DNA from: Bradyrhizobium murdochi
GTDB lineage: Bacteria; Pseudomonadota; Alphaproteobacteria; Rhizobiales; Xanthobacteraceae
NCBI RefSeq assembly: GCF_000472965.1
Contig: NZ_AXAU01000003.1
Span: forward strand, 124,269-188,268
Direction: 5' to 3'
Length of the DNA: 64,000 nt
Under the pieces are notes generated by a model. It made no database searches. It had not been told where the DNA came from and was given only the letters and a program-made list of their open reading frames with translations. This document shows, in pieces, positions 25,903 through 34,472 of the stretch (within the stretch, counting starts at the first letter, position 1; each line of letters starts with the position of its first letter). Both the position numbers and the translations under genes were made by a program.

Positions 25903-26352
25903 ATGGCAAACCTCACAATAAACGGCAAAACAATCAATGTGGACGTCGAAGATGACACGCCACTGCTCTGGGCTATCAGGGAGAATGTCGGGCTGACCGG
26001 CACCAAATATGGGTGCGGCATTGCACTATGCGGCGCCTGCACAGTTCACGTCGACGGGGTCGCGATGCGCTCCTGCGGCATGACGGTCAGCGAGGCCGTC
26101 GGCAAGCAGATCACCACGATCGAAGGTCTCGCCTCAGAAGGCGCGTTGCACAAGGTGCAGCAGGCATGGGTAGCTAACGACGTCCCGCAATGCGGCTTTT
26201 GCCAGAGCGGCATGATCATGGCGGTCGCAGCCCTTCTCAAGGAAAATCCGAAGCCGACCGACCAAGATATTAACGAGGCCATCACCAATATCTGCCGATG
26301 CGGGACCTTCCAGCAGGTCCGCGAGGCGATCCACGCCGCCGCGAACGCTTGA
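25903..26352 (+). CDS. [2Fe-2S] subunit of a molybdenum hydroxylase (isoquinoline 1-oxidoreductase alpha type)
   Basis: The product has 149 residues. The N-terminal plant-type cluster motif is [17 protein letters not shown]...RSC, and the C-terminal helical cluster motif is QCGFCQSGM...NICRCGTF. This is the electron-transfer subunit that takes electrons from the molybdopterin subunit. The next gene, 10 bases downstream, encodes that partner. Family members hydroxylate N-heterocycles or oxidise aldehydes. No FAD subunit is present, as in the Ior type, so electrons are probably passed to a cytochrome. Confidence 0.88.
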   Translation: MANLTINGKTINVDVEDDTPLLWAIRENVGLTGTKYGCGIALCGACTVHVDGVAMRSCGMTVSEAVGKQITTIEGLASEGALHKVQQAWVANDVPQCGFCQSGMIMAVAALLKENPKPTDQDINEAITNICRCGTFQQVREAIHAAANA

Positions 26353-26362
26353 GGGGAACGCC

Positions 26363-28549
26363 ATGAACAAGCACGTCATGCCCAAACTCAATCGCCGCAG
26401 CTTTGTGATCGGCACGGCTGCCGCCGGCGCCGGCCTCGCGATCGGTCTCGATATTCCCTTCGGCGGACCGACCGTGGTCCGTGCTGCCGACGGCTCACCC
26501 GAAGTCAACGTCTGGGTGGTGATCCGCCCCGACAATACGACTGTGATTCGCGTCGCCCGCTCGGAGATGGGCCAGGGCACCCTCACCGGCCTCGCCCAGC
26601 TCGTCGCCGAAGAACTCGAATGCGACTGGTCCAAAGTCGTCACCGAATATCCGACGCCCGGTCAAAGTGTCGCACGCAAGCGCCCGTGGGGCGATTTCTC
26701 AACCGGCGGCAGCCGCGGCATCCGCTCCAGCCAGGACTATGTCCGCAAGGGCGGCGCCATCGCGCGCGTGATGCTGGTGCAGGCAGCAGCAAACCAGTGG
26801 AAGGTGCCGGCCTCCGAATGCACCGCGGCCAATAGCATCATCACCCACACGCCGTCGGGCAGGACAACGACCTACGGCAAGGTAGTTGAAGCCGCGGCGA
26901 AGCTTGAGCCGCCGGCGGACGTCAAGCTGAAGGATCCCAAGGACTGGAAGATCGCCGGCAAGGGCGTCAAGCGGCTCGACACCGTCGACAAGACCACGGG
27001 TGCGATGATCTACGGCATGGACGTCAAGCTGCCCGGCATGCTCAACGCCGCGATCAAGGATGCGCCGGTCTTCGGCAGCAAGCTGAAGAGCTATGACGAG
27101 GCCAAGATCACCGGCATGAAAGGCGTCAAGAAGGTGGTAAAGGTCGGCGATAGCGCCGTTGCCGTCGTCGCCGACACCTGGTGGCACGCCAAGACCGCGC
27201 TCGATGCGCTGCCGATCGTCTGGGACGAAGGCGAGAACGCCAAAGTCTCCAGCGAGTCGATCGCCAAATGGTTGGCCGAAGGCCTCGACAATTCGCAGCC
27301 AGCCTATATCGGCAACCAGAACGGCGACGCCAAGGCAGCGATTGCAAGCGCCGCCAAGAAGGTCGAGGCGGTCTACAACTATCCATACCAGAATCACGCG
27401 ACCATGGAGCCGATGAACGCCACCGCGCTCTATACGCCCGATAAATGCGAGGTCTGGTGCGGCACGCAGAACGGCGAAGCGGCATTTGCCGCCACGCTCG
27501 AAGCGTCGGGATTGCCGGCCGAAAAATGCGAGGTGCACAAGCTTATCCTCGGCGGCGGTTTCGGCCGCCGCGGCATGACCGATTACGTCCGGCAAGCGGT
27601 TCTGATCGCCAAGGAGATGCCGGGCACCCCGGTCAAGCTGTTGTGGTCGCGCGAAGAGGACATGGCGCAAGGCAAGTTTCATCCGGTCACGCAATGCAAG
27701 CTGACAGGAGCCTTCGATGCCGACAACAATCTCACGGCGCTACATGTGCGATTGTCCGGCCAGTCGATCCTCTACACGGTGCGTCCGGCCGCGCTGGTGA
27801 ACGGCATGGATACGGCTGCGTTCCAGGGCCTCAGTCCTTCTGGCGACGCGGCGATCGGCTACTCCGTGCCGAATCTCCTGGTCGAGCATTCCATGCGCAA
27901 TCCGCACGTTCCGCCTGGCTTCTGGCGTGGCGTCAACGTCAACCAGAATGCGATCTACATGGAATGCTTCATGGATGAACTGGCGCATTCGGTGGGCCAG
28001 GATCCGGTCGAATTCCGCCGCAAGCTGATGAGCAAGCATCCCAAGCACCTCGCCGTGCTCAATGCTGTAGCCGACAAGATCGGCTGGGGCAAACCCGCGC
28101 CGCAAGGCGTCTATCGCGGGATCGCGCAGGTGATGGGCTACGGCAGCTATGTCGCGGGTGCCGCGGAAATCTCGGTCACCGAGGGCAGCAAGATCAAGGT
28201 GCACCGTATCGTCGCCTCGACCGATCCCGGCTATATCGTCAACCCAGCGCAGGTCGAGCGGCAGATCGCAGGGTCCTTCGTCTATGGCCTGTCCGCCCTG
28301 TTCTACGGCGGCTGCACGGTGAAGGACGGCAAGATGGAGCAGACCAACTTCGACACCTACAATTCCATGCGCATCGCCGAGATGCCGAAGGTGGAATGCG
28401 TCATGGTGCCGAGTGGCGGCTTCTGGGGCGGCGTCGGCGAGCCGACCATTGGCGTCGCCGCACCCGCGGTGCTCAACGCCTACTTCGCGGCAACCGGCAA
28501 GCGGATCCGTTCGGTCCCGCTGAAGGACCAGAACATCACGTTTGCCTGA
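26363..28549 (+). CDS. Molybdopterin-binding subunit, isoquinoline 1-oxidoreductase beta-type
   Basis: The 728-residue protein starts with a twin-arginine signal (RRSFVIGTAAAGAGLAIG), so it is exported folded with its cofactor. Molybdopterin-binding motifs are visible: GQGTLTGLAQLVAEEL, GGGFGRRGMTDYVRQAV and the C-terminal WGGVGEPTIGVAAPAVLNA with the active Glu. This matches the Ior/aldehyde-oxidase family with swapped domain order. The 28557-28583 hairpin and a cytochrome c gene follow. The substrate may be an N-heterocycle or aldehyde; the gene lies directly upstream of sulfur-oxidation genes, which is not usual. Confidence 0.88.
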   Translation: MNKHVMPKLNRRSFVIGTAAAGAGLAIGLDIPFGGPTVVRAADGSPEVNVWVVIRPDNTTVIRVARSEMGQGTLTGLAQLVAEELECDWSKVVTEYPTPGQSVARKRPWGDFSTGGSRGIRSSQDYVRKGGAIARVMLVQAAANQWKVPASECTAANSIITHTPSGRTTTYGKVVEAAAKLEPPADVKLKDPKDWKIAGKGVKRLDTVDKTTGAMIYGMDVKLPGMLNAAIKDAPVFGSKLKSYDEAKITGMKGVKKVVKVGDSAVAVVADTWWHAKTALDALPIVWDEGENAKVSSESIAKWLAEGLDNSQPAYIGNQNGDAKAAIASAAKKVEAVYNYPYQNHATMEPMNATALYTPDKCEVWCGTQNGEAAFAATLEASGLPAEKCEVHKLILGGGFGRRGMTDYVRQAVLIAKEMPGTPVKLLWSREEDMAQGKFHPVTQCKLTGAFDADNNLTALHVRLSGQSILYTVRPAALVNGMDTAAFQGLSPSGDAAIGYSVPNLLVEHSMRNPHVPPGFWRGVNVNQNAIYMECFMDELAHSVGQDPVEFRRKLMSKHPKHLAVLNAVADKIGWGKPAPQGVYRGIAQVMGYGSYVAGAAEISVTEGSKIKVHRIVASTDPGYIVNPAQVERQIAGSFVYGLSALFYGGCTVKDGKMEQTNFDTYNSMRIAEMPKVECVMVPSGGFWGGVGEPTIGVAAPAVLNAYFAATGKRIRSVPLKDQNITFA

Positions 28550-28556
28550 CATTAAC

Positions 28557-28583
28557 GAGCGGCGGCCTCTCCGGCCGCCGCTC
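28557..28583 (+). terminator. GC-rich hairpin between molybdenum hydroxylase and cytochrome genes
   Basis: GAGCGGCGGCC-TCTCC-GGCCGCCGCTC is a perfect 11-bp stem with a 5-base loop, 8 bases after the stop codon. There is no T-run after it, so it could be a weak terminator, an attenuator or an mRNA-stability element separating the ior and fcc/sox units. Confidence 0.55.
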
Positions 28584-28602
28584 GCTCATCGAGAGATTTC
28601 TG

Positions 28603-28896
28603 ATGAAAGCCTTGCGTGCCGTCATCGGGCTGGCAACGGTCATGGCGTCGAGCCTGCCGGTGCTTGCGGCTTCCGATCCCCCGCCCGGCGCGGCGTCCTG
28701 CTCCGGCTGCCACTCCGGTGGGGTGACTGGTTCGTCCGTTTCGCGGCTGAATGGCCGCGACGCCGGTGAGATCGCGACCGCGATGGCTGGATTTCGCGAC
28801 GGCTCGCTTCCCGCTACGGTAATGAACCGCATCGCCAAGGGCTTTTCCGACGATGAGTTGCGCGCGATGGCGGCGTGGCTCGCTGCACAAAAGTAA
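28603..28896 (+). CDS. Small c-type cytochrome, probable flavocytochrome c partner
   Basis: The product has 97 residues with a signal peptide (LRAVIGLATVMASSLPVLAAS) and one haem motif CSGCH near residue 36. The C-terminal helix GFSDDELRAMAAWLA suits class I cytochrome c. It lies 12 bases before the FAD subunit of flavocytochrome c sulfide dehydrogenase, so it most likely takes electrons from it, acting as FccA. It is a monohaem protein, unlike the dihaem form of Allochromatium. ATG 28603 is placed by the signal peptide. Confidence 0.82.
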   Translation: MKALRAVIGLATVMASSLPVLAASDPPPGAASCSGCHSGGVTGSSVSRLNGRDAGEIATAMAGFRDGSLPATVMNRIAKGFSDDELRAMAAWLAAQK

Positions 28897-28908
28897 GGGG
28901 CCGCCAGC

Positions 28909-30192
28909 ATGGGCGTAAGCCGTCGCATCAGCCGCCGGAAGTTCTGTAGCGCCAGCGCGGCCGCCGCCGTGACGGCCTTGGCGTCTCCACTGCCCGTGTT
29001 GGCGCAATCCGCGGCGCGCATCGTCGTGATCGGCGGCGGTTTCGGCGGTGCGAGTTGCGCGCGCGCGCTGAAACAGATCGATCCGAAATTGCAGGTCACA
29101 CTGGTCGAGCCGAACCGGACCTTCACCGCCTGCCCGTTCAGCAACAATGTCATCGCCGGATTGCGTTCGATCGAGGAGCAAAAATTCGGTTACGACAAGA
29201 TCGCCGCCAGCGGCATCACCGTGGTGGCGCTGGAAGCAACGACCATCAATGCAGCGGCGCGGACCGTGGGCCTCGCCGACGGCACCTCGCTCTCCTACGA
29301 CCGGCTGGTGCTGTCTCCCGGCATCGAACTGCGTTTCGACGCCTTGCCGGGCTACGACGAAGCCGCCGCGGCGAAGATGCCGCATGCCTGGAAAGCAGGC
29401 GAGCAAACGCTGTTGCTGCGCAAGCAACTCGAGGCCATGGACGATGGCGGTCTGGTGGTGATCGCAGCTCCCGCCAATCCTTTCCGTTGCCCGCCGGGAC
29501 CTTACGAACGGGCCTGCCTGATTGCGCACTATCTGAAGACCAAGAAGCCGCGTTCGAAGCTGATCATCCTTGACGCAAAAGATACCTTCTCCAAGCAGCG
29601 TCTGTTTCAGAACGCTTGGAAGGAGCTTTACCCGGGGATGGTCGAATGGATATCGCTATCGCAGGGCGGTAAGGTGAATGCCGTCGATCCGGCGACCAAC
29701 ACTCTGATCACCGATTTCGGCAATCACACCGCCCAGGTCGCCAACGTTATTCCGCCGCAACGGGCCGGCCGCATCGCGGCTATTGCGGGCGCGACCGATA
29801 ACACCGGCTGGTGCGCGATCGATCCTGTCACTTTCGAATCCAGATCGGCGCCAAACATCCATGTCATCGGCGACGCCTGTCTCGCCGGCGCGATGCCAAA
29901 ATCCGCATTCTCGGCAAATGCGCAGGCCAAGACTTGCGCAAACGCGATTGCCACCCTGGTCGCCGGCGGATCGCCAGCCGCGCCGAAGCTGATCAATACG
30001 TGCTACAGTCTGGCAGCCCCCGACTATGGCATCTCGATTGCCGGCGTATACCATCCGAAGAACGGATTGCTTGCCGACGTTGAAGGCGCCGGCGGCGTTA
30101 GTCCGCTGGAGGCGTCGCGCGATTTCCGCGCCCGCGAGGCCGACTATGCGCAATCCTGGTTCGCGACCATTACGGCGGAAGTCTTTGGCTAG
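28909..30192 (+). CDS. fccB: Flavocytochrome c sulfide dehydrogenase, FAD subunit
   Basis: The 427-residue protein has a Tat-type leader (RRISRRKFC) and an FAD site [13 protein letters not shown] at about residues 38-50. The cysteine that carries covalent FAD in known FccB is C75 in TACPFSN. The redox-active pair is C194 in [10 protein letters not shown] and C365 in NTCYSL. If cleavage is after residue 33, C75 and C194 become mature residues 42 and 161, as in the classical enzyme. The reaction is oxidation of sulfide to sulfur/polysulfide, with electrons to cytochrome c in the periplasm. It follows the small cytochrome and precedes soxX by 13 bases. Confidence 0.9.
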   Translation: MGVSRRISRRKFCSASAAAAVTALASPLPVLAQSAARIVVIGGGFGGASCARALKQIDPKLQVTLVEPNRTFTACPFSNNVIAGLRSIEEQKFGYDKIAASGITVVALEATTINAAARTVGLADGTSLSYDRLVLSPGIELRFDALPGYDEAAAAKMPHAWKAGEQTLLLRKQLEAMDDGGLVVIAAPANPFRCPPGPYERACLIAHYLKTKKPRSKLIILDAKDTFSKQRLFQNAWKELYPGMVEWISLSQGGKVNAVDPATNTLITDFGNHTAQVANVIPPQRAGRIAAIAGATDNTGWCAIDPVTFESRSAPNIHVIGDACLAGAMPKSAFSANAQAKTCANAIATLVAGGSPAAPKLINTCYSLAAPDYGISIAGVYHPKNGLLADVEGAGGVSPLEASRDFRAREADYAQSWFATITAEVFG

Positions 30193-30205
30193 ACGCACCT
30201 ATCGC

Positions 30206-30643
30206 ATGTTGGATCCGATTCTTGCTGGAGTTCTCCTCGTGCTGCCCGGCTGCGCCGCCGCAACGGAACTCCGCAGCTATGCCGTCATCGACGATGCCAT
30301 TCCGCAGTCACTGACGGGCATGGCCGGCGATGCGACGCGCGGCCGCGCCCTCGTCGTCGAACGTTCCAGCACTTGCATCCTGTGCCACAACGGCCCATTT
30401 CCCGAACAGAAATTCCAGGGCGACCTGGCGCCCGATCTTTCCGGTTCCGGCAGCCGCTGGTCCGAAGGTCAGCTTCGGCTTCGGCTGGTGGATGCCTCTC
30501 GTCTCAATGCCGAGACGATCATGCCGTCCTACTACCGCGTTGACGGCCTCACTCGCGTCGGGACACTGTGGCGCGGCAAGCCGATCCTGTCGGCCGAACA
30601 GATCGAGGATATCGTGGCGTATCTCGCAAGCTTACGCGAATAG
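30206..30643 (+). CDS. soxX: Sulfur-oxidation c-type cytochrome SoxX
   Basis: The product has 145 residues: a short hydrophobic leader with a possible lipobox (LVLPGCAAA), then a monohaem CILCH near residue 58 and C-terminal SoxX features (SYYRVDGLTRVGTLWRGKPILSAEQIEDIVAYLA). SoxX pairs with SoxA to load thiosulfate onto SoxY. The ATG at 30206 is the first after the fccB stop. The leader resembles a lipoprotein signal, which would tether it to a membrane; the usual SoxX is soluble. It is followed by soxY after 9 bases. Confidence 0.88.
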   Translation: MLDPILAGVLLVLPGCAAATELRSYAVIDDAIPQSLTGMAGDATRGRALVVERSSTCILCHNGPFPEQKFQGDLAPDLSGSGSRWSEGQLRLRLVDASRLNAETIMPSYYRVDGLTRVGTLWRGKPILSAEQIEDIVAYLASLRE

Positions 30644-30652
30644 GAAGGTCCG

Positions 30653-31132
30653 ATGCATCCACCACCGAATTCGACACGCCGCCAGTTTCTCGGCCTCGCC
30701 GGAGCGGCAGCCGTGCTTGGCACGGTCCCCGTCGTCACGCTTCGGCCTGCCGAGGCGACGCCCGAGATGCTCGCCTCCGCCATCCGCAACGTCACCGGCG
30801 GCGCTGCGGTGAAAACTGGCAAGGTCAAACTCGACGTGCCGCCCTTGGTCGAGAACGGCAATACCGTGCCGCTGACTGTGAGTGTCGCCCACCCGATGGC
30901 GCCGGAGGACCACGTCAGCAGCATCCACATTTTCAACGAGAAAAATCCGCAGCCGAACGTCGCCAACTTCCACCTCGGCTCTCATGCCGGCCGCGCGCAG
31001 GTTTCGACCCGCATTCGTCTCACCGACAGCCAGAAGGTCGTCGCGATCGCCAAGCTATCGGACGGGTCGTTCTGGTCGGCCAGCGTCGACGTCGTGGTGA
31101 CACTGGCGGCCTGCACCGAGGAGGTGATCTGA
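30653..31132 (+). CDS. soxY: Sulfur carrier SoxY with atypical C-terminus
   Basis: The product has 159 residues: a Tat leader (RRQFLGLAGAAAVLG), then an immunoglobulin-like SoxY domain (VPLTVSVAHPMAPEDHVSSIHIFNEKNPQP, then HLGSHAGRAQVSTRIRL). SoxY carries sulfur intermediates on the Cys of a flexible C-terminal GGCGG arm. Here the tail reads VTLAACTEEVI, so a single Cys (C154) is present but flanked by Ala and followed by five residues instead of the glycine arm. Its stop overlaps the soxZ start. The tail may alter carrier function or partner. Confidence 0.88.
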   Translation: MHPPPNSTRRQFLGLAGAAAVLGTVPVVTLRPAEATPEMLASAIRNVTGGAAVKTGKVKLDVPPLVENGNTVPLTVSVAHPMAPEDHVSSIHIFNEKNPQPNVANFHLGSHAGRAQVSTRIRLTDSQKVVAIAKLSDGSFWSASVDVVVTLAACTEEVI

Positions 31133-31452
31133 TGGCTTCCGCGCTGATCAACGTTCCAGCCAACGCCAAACGCGGCGACATCATCGAGATCAAGACGCTG
31201 ATGTCGCACATCATGGAGTCGGGCTTTCGCCATAAGGCGTCAGGTGAAGCTGTGCCGCGCGACATCATCACGAGCTTTACCTGCCGCTTTAACGGCGCTG
31301 AAATCTTCCGCGCCGATTTATTCCCGGCGATCGCCGCCAACCCGTTCTTCTCCTTCTTCACGACCGTGACCGAAAGCGGCAAGTTCGAGTTCGAATGGAT
31401 CGGCGACAAGGGTTTTTCTGAAACCGCTTCCGCTTCGATCTCGGTCGAATGA
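31132..31452 (+). CDS. soxZ: Sulfur-oxidation partner SoxZ
   Basis: This 106-residue leaderless protein has an immunoglobulin-like fold. MASALINVPANAKRGDIIEI, SHIMESGFRHKASGEAVPRDII and FTTVTESGKFEFEW are characteristic of SoxZ. It forms the SoxYZ carrier complex and is exported together with the Tat-borne SoxY. The start overlaps the soxY stop (TGATG-type overlap at 31130-31134), and its end overlaps the soxA start by 4 bases, so it is translationally coupled to both. Confidence 0.9.
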   Translation: MASALINVPANAKRGDIIEIKTLMSHIMESGFRHKASGEAVPRDIITSFTCRFNGAEIFRADLFPAIAANPFFSFFTTVTESGKFEFEWIGDKGFSETASASISVE

Positions 31453-32222
31453 GATTTTTGGGCGCCATAGCCGCCGCATTGCTGGTGGTGGGCGCCGTCG
31501 GAGCTGCCGAGATCCCGCAAGCCGACCGCCGTTCCGGCTACAGCTTCATGAAGCCGGATACAAAAACGATGCAGGACGACGACACCGCCAATCCCGGCAT
31601 GCTCTGGGTGCTCAATGGCGAGACACTGTGGAACCGCAAGGCGGGCGCCGCCGACAAAGCGTGCGCCGATTGCCATGGCAATGCACGCGCAAGCATGAAG
31701 GGCGTGGCCGCCCGCTACCCCGCGTTCGACAAGGCAACCGGCCGCCCCATCGATCTGGAACAACGCATCAATTCGTGCCGGACCAACCACCAACAGGCGA
31801 CGCCGCTGCCGTTCGAGAGCCGCGAGTTGCTGGCGCTGACAGCCTTTGTCGCGCGGCAATCACAGGGCGCTCCGATCGAAACCGGAGCCGACCCGCAGCT
31901 CGCGCCGTTCGTCGCCAAAGGACGCGACCTCTACATGCAACGGCAGGGCCAGCTCAATCTCGGCTGCACCAATTGCCATGACGACAATTGGGACAAGCGG
32001 CTCGCCGGCGCCGCGATCACACAAGGACACCCGACCGGCTACCCGCTCTACCGGCTGGAATGGCAATCGCTGGGCTCGCTGCAGCGACGCCTGCGCGCCT
32101 GCATCACCGGCATCCGCGCGCAGGCCTATGATTACGGCGCCCCGGAACTGGTTGAACTAGAGTTATACCTGATGTCGCGGGCGCGCGGGATGGCGATGGA
32201 AGCGCCGGGGGTTAGGCCCTAG
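31449..32222 (+). CDS. soxA: Dihaem cytochrome SoxA
   Basis: The product has 257 residues with a signal peptide (MRFLGAIAAALLVVGAVGAA). Two haem motifs, CADCH (C72, C75, H76) and CTNCH (C173, C176, H177), show the dihaem SoxA type, and the active-site Cys is C218 in LRACITGIRAQ. The domain signature PFESRELLALTAFVARQS is present. SoxAX oxidatively links thiosulfate to the SoxY cysteine. It is the last gene of the cluster; no soxB (sulfate thiohydrolase) or soxCD follows, only a repeat and the convergent fpr gene. Confidence 0.9.
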   Translation: MRFLGAIAAALLVVGAVGAAEIPQADRRSGYSFMKPDTKTMQDDDTANPGMLWVLNGETLWNRKAGAADKACADCHGNARASMKGVAARYPAFDKATGRPIDLEQRINSCRTNHQQATPLPFESRELLALTAFVARQSQGAPIETGADPQLAPFVAKGRDLYMQRQGQLNLGCTNCHDDNWDKRLAGAAITQGHPTGYPLYRLEWQSLGSLQRRLRACITGIRAQAYDYGAPELVELELYLMSRARGMAMEAPGVRP

Positions 32223-32228
32223 CTCTAA

Positions 32229-32327
32229 CCCCTCATGGTGAGGAGCGCGTAGCGCGTCTCGAACCATGAGGCCCCACTGTGGCCTCGCCCTTCGAGACGC
32301 TTGCTCCGCAAGCTCCTCAGGGTGAGG
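32229..32327. repeat. Dispersed palindromic intergenic repeat, type A (copy 2 of 3)
   Basis: The left half CCTCATGGTGAGGAGCGCG, GCGCGTCTCGAACCATGAGG is a near-perfect hairpin. The right half CCTCGCCCTTCGAGACGC and CTCAGGGTGAGGAG is a relative. It lies between the convergent soxA and fpr genes, where it could serve as a transcript end. Confidence 0.85.
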
Positions 32328-32353
32328 AGATAAACCTATGGTGCCGCAGGAGA

Positions 32354-33127
32354 TTACCGCTCCGCGAACGCCTTTTCGACCACGAACTGTGCCGGCTCGC
32401 CGTGATTGCCCTCGGCAAAACCTCTGCCGATGAGCAGCGCGCGCGTGTCCGTCACCAGCGCCGGGCTGCCGCAGATCATGACGCGGTCATGGGCCGGATC
32501 GAGCGTGGCCAGCCCGATGTCGGCGAACAGCTTGCCGGAAGTGATCAAATCGGTGATGCGGCCGCGGTTGCGGAAGGGGTCGCGGGTCACGGTCGGATAA
32601 TAGATCAACTGGTTGCGAACATACTCGCCGATCAGCTCGTCGTTCGGCAGCTTTTCGGTGATCATCTCGCCATAGGCGAGCTCGGCGACGCGGCGGCAGC
32701 CGTGCAGCAGTACCACCTTCGCGAACCGCTCATAGGTCTCGGGGTCTTTGATCACGGAAAGGAACGGCGCCAGCCCGGTGCCGGTCCCGATCAGATAGAG
32801 GTTGCGGCCGTCCTCGAGGTTATCGATGACCAGCGTACCGGTCGCCTTGCGGCTGACGATGATTTCGTCACCCTGCTTTAAATGCTGGAGCCGCGAGGTG
32901 AGCGGGCCATCCGGCACCTTGATCGAGAAGAATTCGAGCTGGTCCTCGTAATTGGCGCTGGCGACCGAGTAGGCGCGAAGCAGCGGCTTCTCGCCGACCT
33001 TCAGGCCGATCATCGTGAACTCGCCATTGCGGAAACGGAACGAGGGATCGCGTGTGGTGGTGAAGCTGAACAGCGTATCGGTCCAGTGATGAACGCTCAA
33101 CACGCTTTCCTGGTTGAAATTGCTCAT
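32354..33127 (-). CDS. fpr: Ferredoxin--NADP+ reductase
   Basis: This 257-residue protein has an FAD-binding RAYSVAS motif (about residues 51-57), NADP-binding GTGTGLAPFLS (about residues 114-124) and a C-terminal MICGSPALVTDTRALLIGRGF, as in bacterial Fpr. It moves electrons between NADPH and ferredoxin. It is divergent from the enamidase-like gene. The GTATAC-centred operator at 33171-33183 lies 44 bases upstream of its start, so it probably belongs to the nicotinate regulon. 6-Hydroxynicotinate reductase of Eubacterium barkeri uses ferredoxin, which would explain the link. No ferredoxin gene is in the window. Confidence 0.9.
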   Translation of the reverse strand: MSNFNQESVLSVHHWTDTLFSFTTTRDPSFRFRNGEFTMIGLKVGEKPLLRAYSVASANYEDQLEFFSIKVPDGPLTSRLQHLKQGDEIIVSRKATGTLVIDNLEDGRNLYLIGTGTGLAPFLSVIKDPETYERFAKVVLLHGCRRVAELAYGEMITEKLPNDELIGEYVRNQLIYYPTVTRDPFRNRGRITDLITSGKLFADIGLATLDPAHDRVMICGSPALVTDTRALLIGRGFAEGNHGEPAQFVVEKAFAER

Positions 33128-33170
33128 CGCACCGTTCCCTGACTTGCAAGCCGGATTGACCGGCTAAATC

Positions 33171-33202
33171 ATTCGTATACGATCATTCGTATACAAACGA
33201 AT
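33171..33202. promoter_or_regulatory. Double nicotinate-regulon operator between fpr and enamidase genes
   Basis: Two sites abut here: ATTCGTATACGAT (33171-33183) and ATTCGTATACAAACGAAT (33185-33202). They share the core TTYGTATACRAA with the sites at 47391-47402 and 47541-47556. They lie 44 and 71 bases from the starts of the two divergent genes, so both promoters are probably controlled from here. Confidence 0.75.
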
Positions 33203-33272
33203 AATCCAGCTTGATCCGCTCGTCAAGCCGGGCAGAATGTCCGGCGAAGGCATTGAAGCAAAAGGAAAAACC

Positions 33273-34472
33273 ATGGCCCACGACGCACCCCAGGCGACCG
33301 GTCCGAGCAAGCTGGTGATCCGCAATATCGGGCTCGTGTTGTCGGGGGCGTTGGAAAAGCCGATCCTGGATGCCGACACGATCGTGGCCGAGAACGGCAA
33401 GATCACAGCCATCGGCCGCTTCAAGGACTGCAATACCGAGGGCGCCACCACGACAGTCGATGCCAACGGCACCACCGTCGCGCCCGGATTGATCGACAGC
33501 CACGTCCATCCCGTCGCCGGCGACTGGACGCCACGGCAGAACCAGATCAACTGGATCGACAGCTATCTCCATGGCGGCGTCACCACCATGATCTCGGCCG
33601 GCGAGGTCCACATGCCCGGCCGCCCGCGCGACGTCGTAGGCCTGAAGGCGATGGCGATCTTTGCGCAGCGCGCGTTTTGGATGCTGCGGCCAGGCGGGGT
33701 GAAGGTGCATGCCGGCGCGCCGGTGATCGAATGCGAAATGGTGGAGGAAGATTTCAAGGAGATGGCCGCGGCCGGCGTCAAGCTGCTCGGCGAAGTCGGC
33801 CTCGGCGGCGTCAAGGACGGCCCGACCGCGCGCAAAATGGTCGGCTGGGCGCGCAAATACGGCATCCAAAGCACGATCCACACCGGCGGACCTTCAATTC
33901 CCGGCTCCGGCCTGATCGACAAGGATGTGGTGCTGGAAGCCGACACCGACGTGGTGGGTCACATCAATGGCGGCCATACCGCGCTACCCGACGACCAGAT
34001 CCGTTGCATCTGCGAAGGCTGCAAGCGCGGGCTGGAGCTGGTTCACAACGGCAATGAGCGCTCGGCGCTGTTCACGCTGCGCACCGCGCGCGAGATGGGC
34101 GACCTGCACCGCGTCATCCTCGGCACCGACGCGCCGGCCGGCTCCGGCGTGCAGCCGCTCGGCATTTTGCGAATGGTCTCGATGCTGTCGTCACTCGGCG
34201 AACTGCCGGCCGAACTCGCCTTCTGCCTTGCGACCGGCAATACCGCGCGCATGCGCGAACTCGATTGCGGAATCATCGAAATCGGCCGCTCCGCGGACTT
34301 CGTGCTGATGGACAAAGCCCAGCACTCCCCCGGCAAGAACATTCTGGAAAGCGTGCAGCTCGGCGACCTCCCCGGCATCGGCATGACCATCATCGATGGC
34401 ATCGTCCGCACCCAGCGCAGCCGCAACACGCCGCCCGCCGGCAAGGTACCGGAGATCGTCAGCGGGCGTTGA
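33273..34472 (+). CDS. ena: Enamidase-like amidohydrolase (ring opening of 1,4,5,6-tetrahydro-6-oxonicotinate)
   Basis: The 399-residue protein has the amidohydrolase superfamily TIM barrel with metal ligands in order: H77 and H79 (DSHVHP), E174 (GEVGLGG, bridging residue in the Glu-type subgroup), H203 (TIHTGG), H230 (VVGHINGGH) and D286 (GTDAPAG). A Glu bridge rather than carboxylated Lys is the pattern of the Fe-Zn enamidase of Eubacterium barkeri, which hydrolyses 1,4,5,6-tetrahydro-6-oxonicotinate to ammonia and 2-formylglutarate. AAAGGA precedes ATG 33273. Shared operators link it to the reductase gene at 45883. The main alternative is a dihydropyrimidinase-like or imidazolonepropionase-like activity. 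Confidence 0.82.
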   Translation: MAHDAPQATGPSKLVIRNIGLVLSGALEKPILDADTIVAENGKITAIGRFKDCNTEGATTTVDANGTTVAPGLIDSHVHPVAGDWTPRQNQINWIDSYLHGGVTTMISAGEVHMPGRPRDVVGLKAMAIFAQRAFWMLRPGGVKVHAGAPVIECEMVEEDFKEMAAAGVKLLGEVGLGGVKDGPTARKMVGWARKYGIQSTIHTGGPSIPGSGLIDKDVVLEADTDVVGHINGGHTALPDDQIRCICEGCKRGLELVHNGNERSALFTLRTAREMGDLHRVILGTDAPAGSGVQPLGILRMVSMLSSLGELPAELAFCLATGNTARMRELDCGIIEIGRSADFVLMDKAQHSPGKNILESVQLGDLPGIGMTIIDGIVRTQRSRNTPPAGKVPEIVSGR

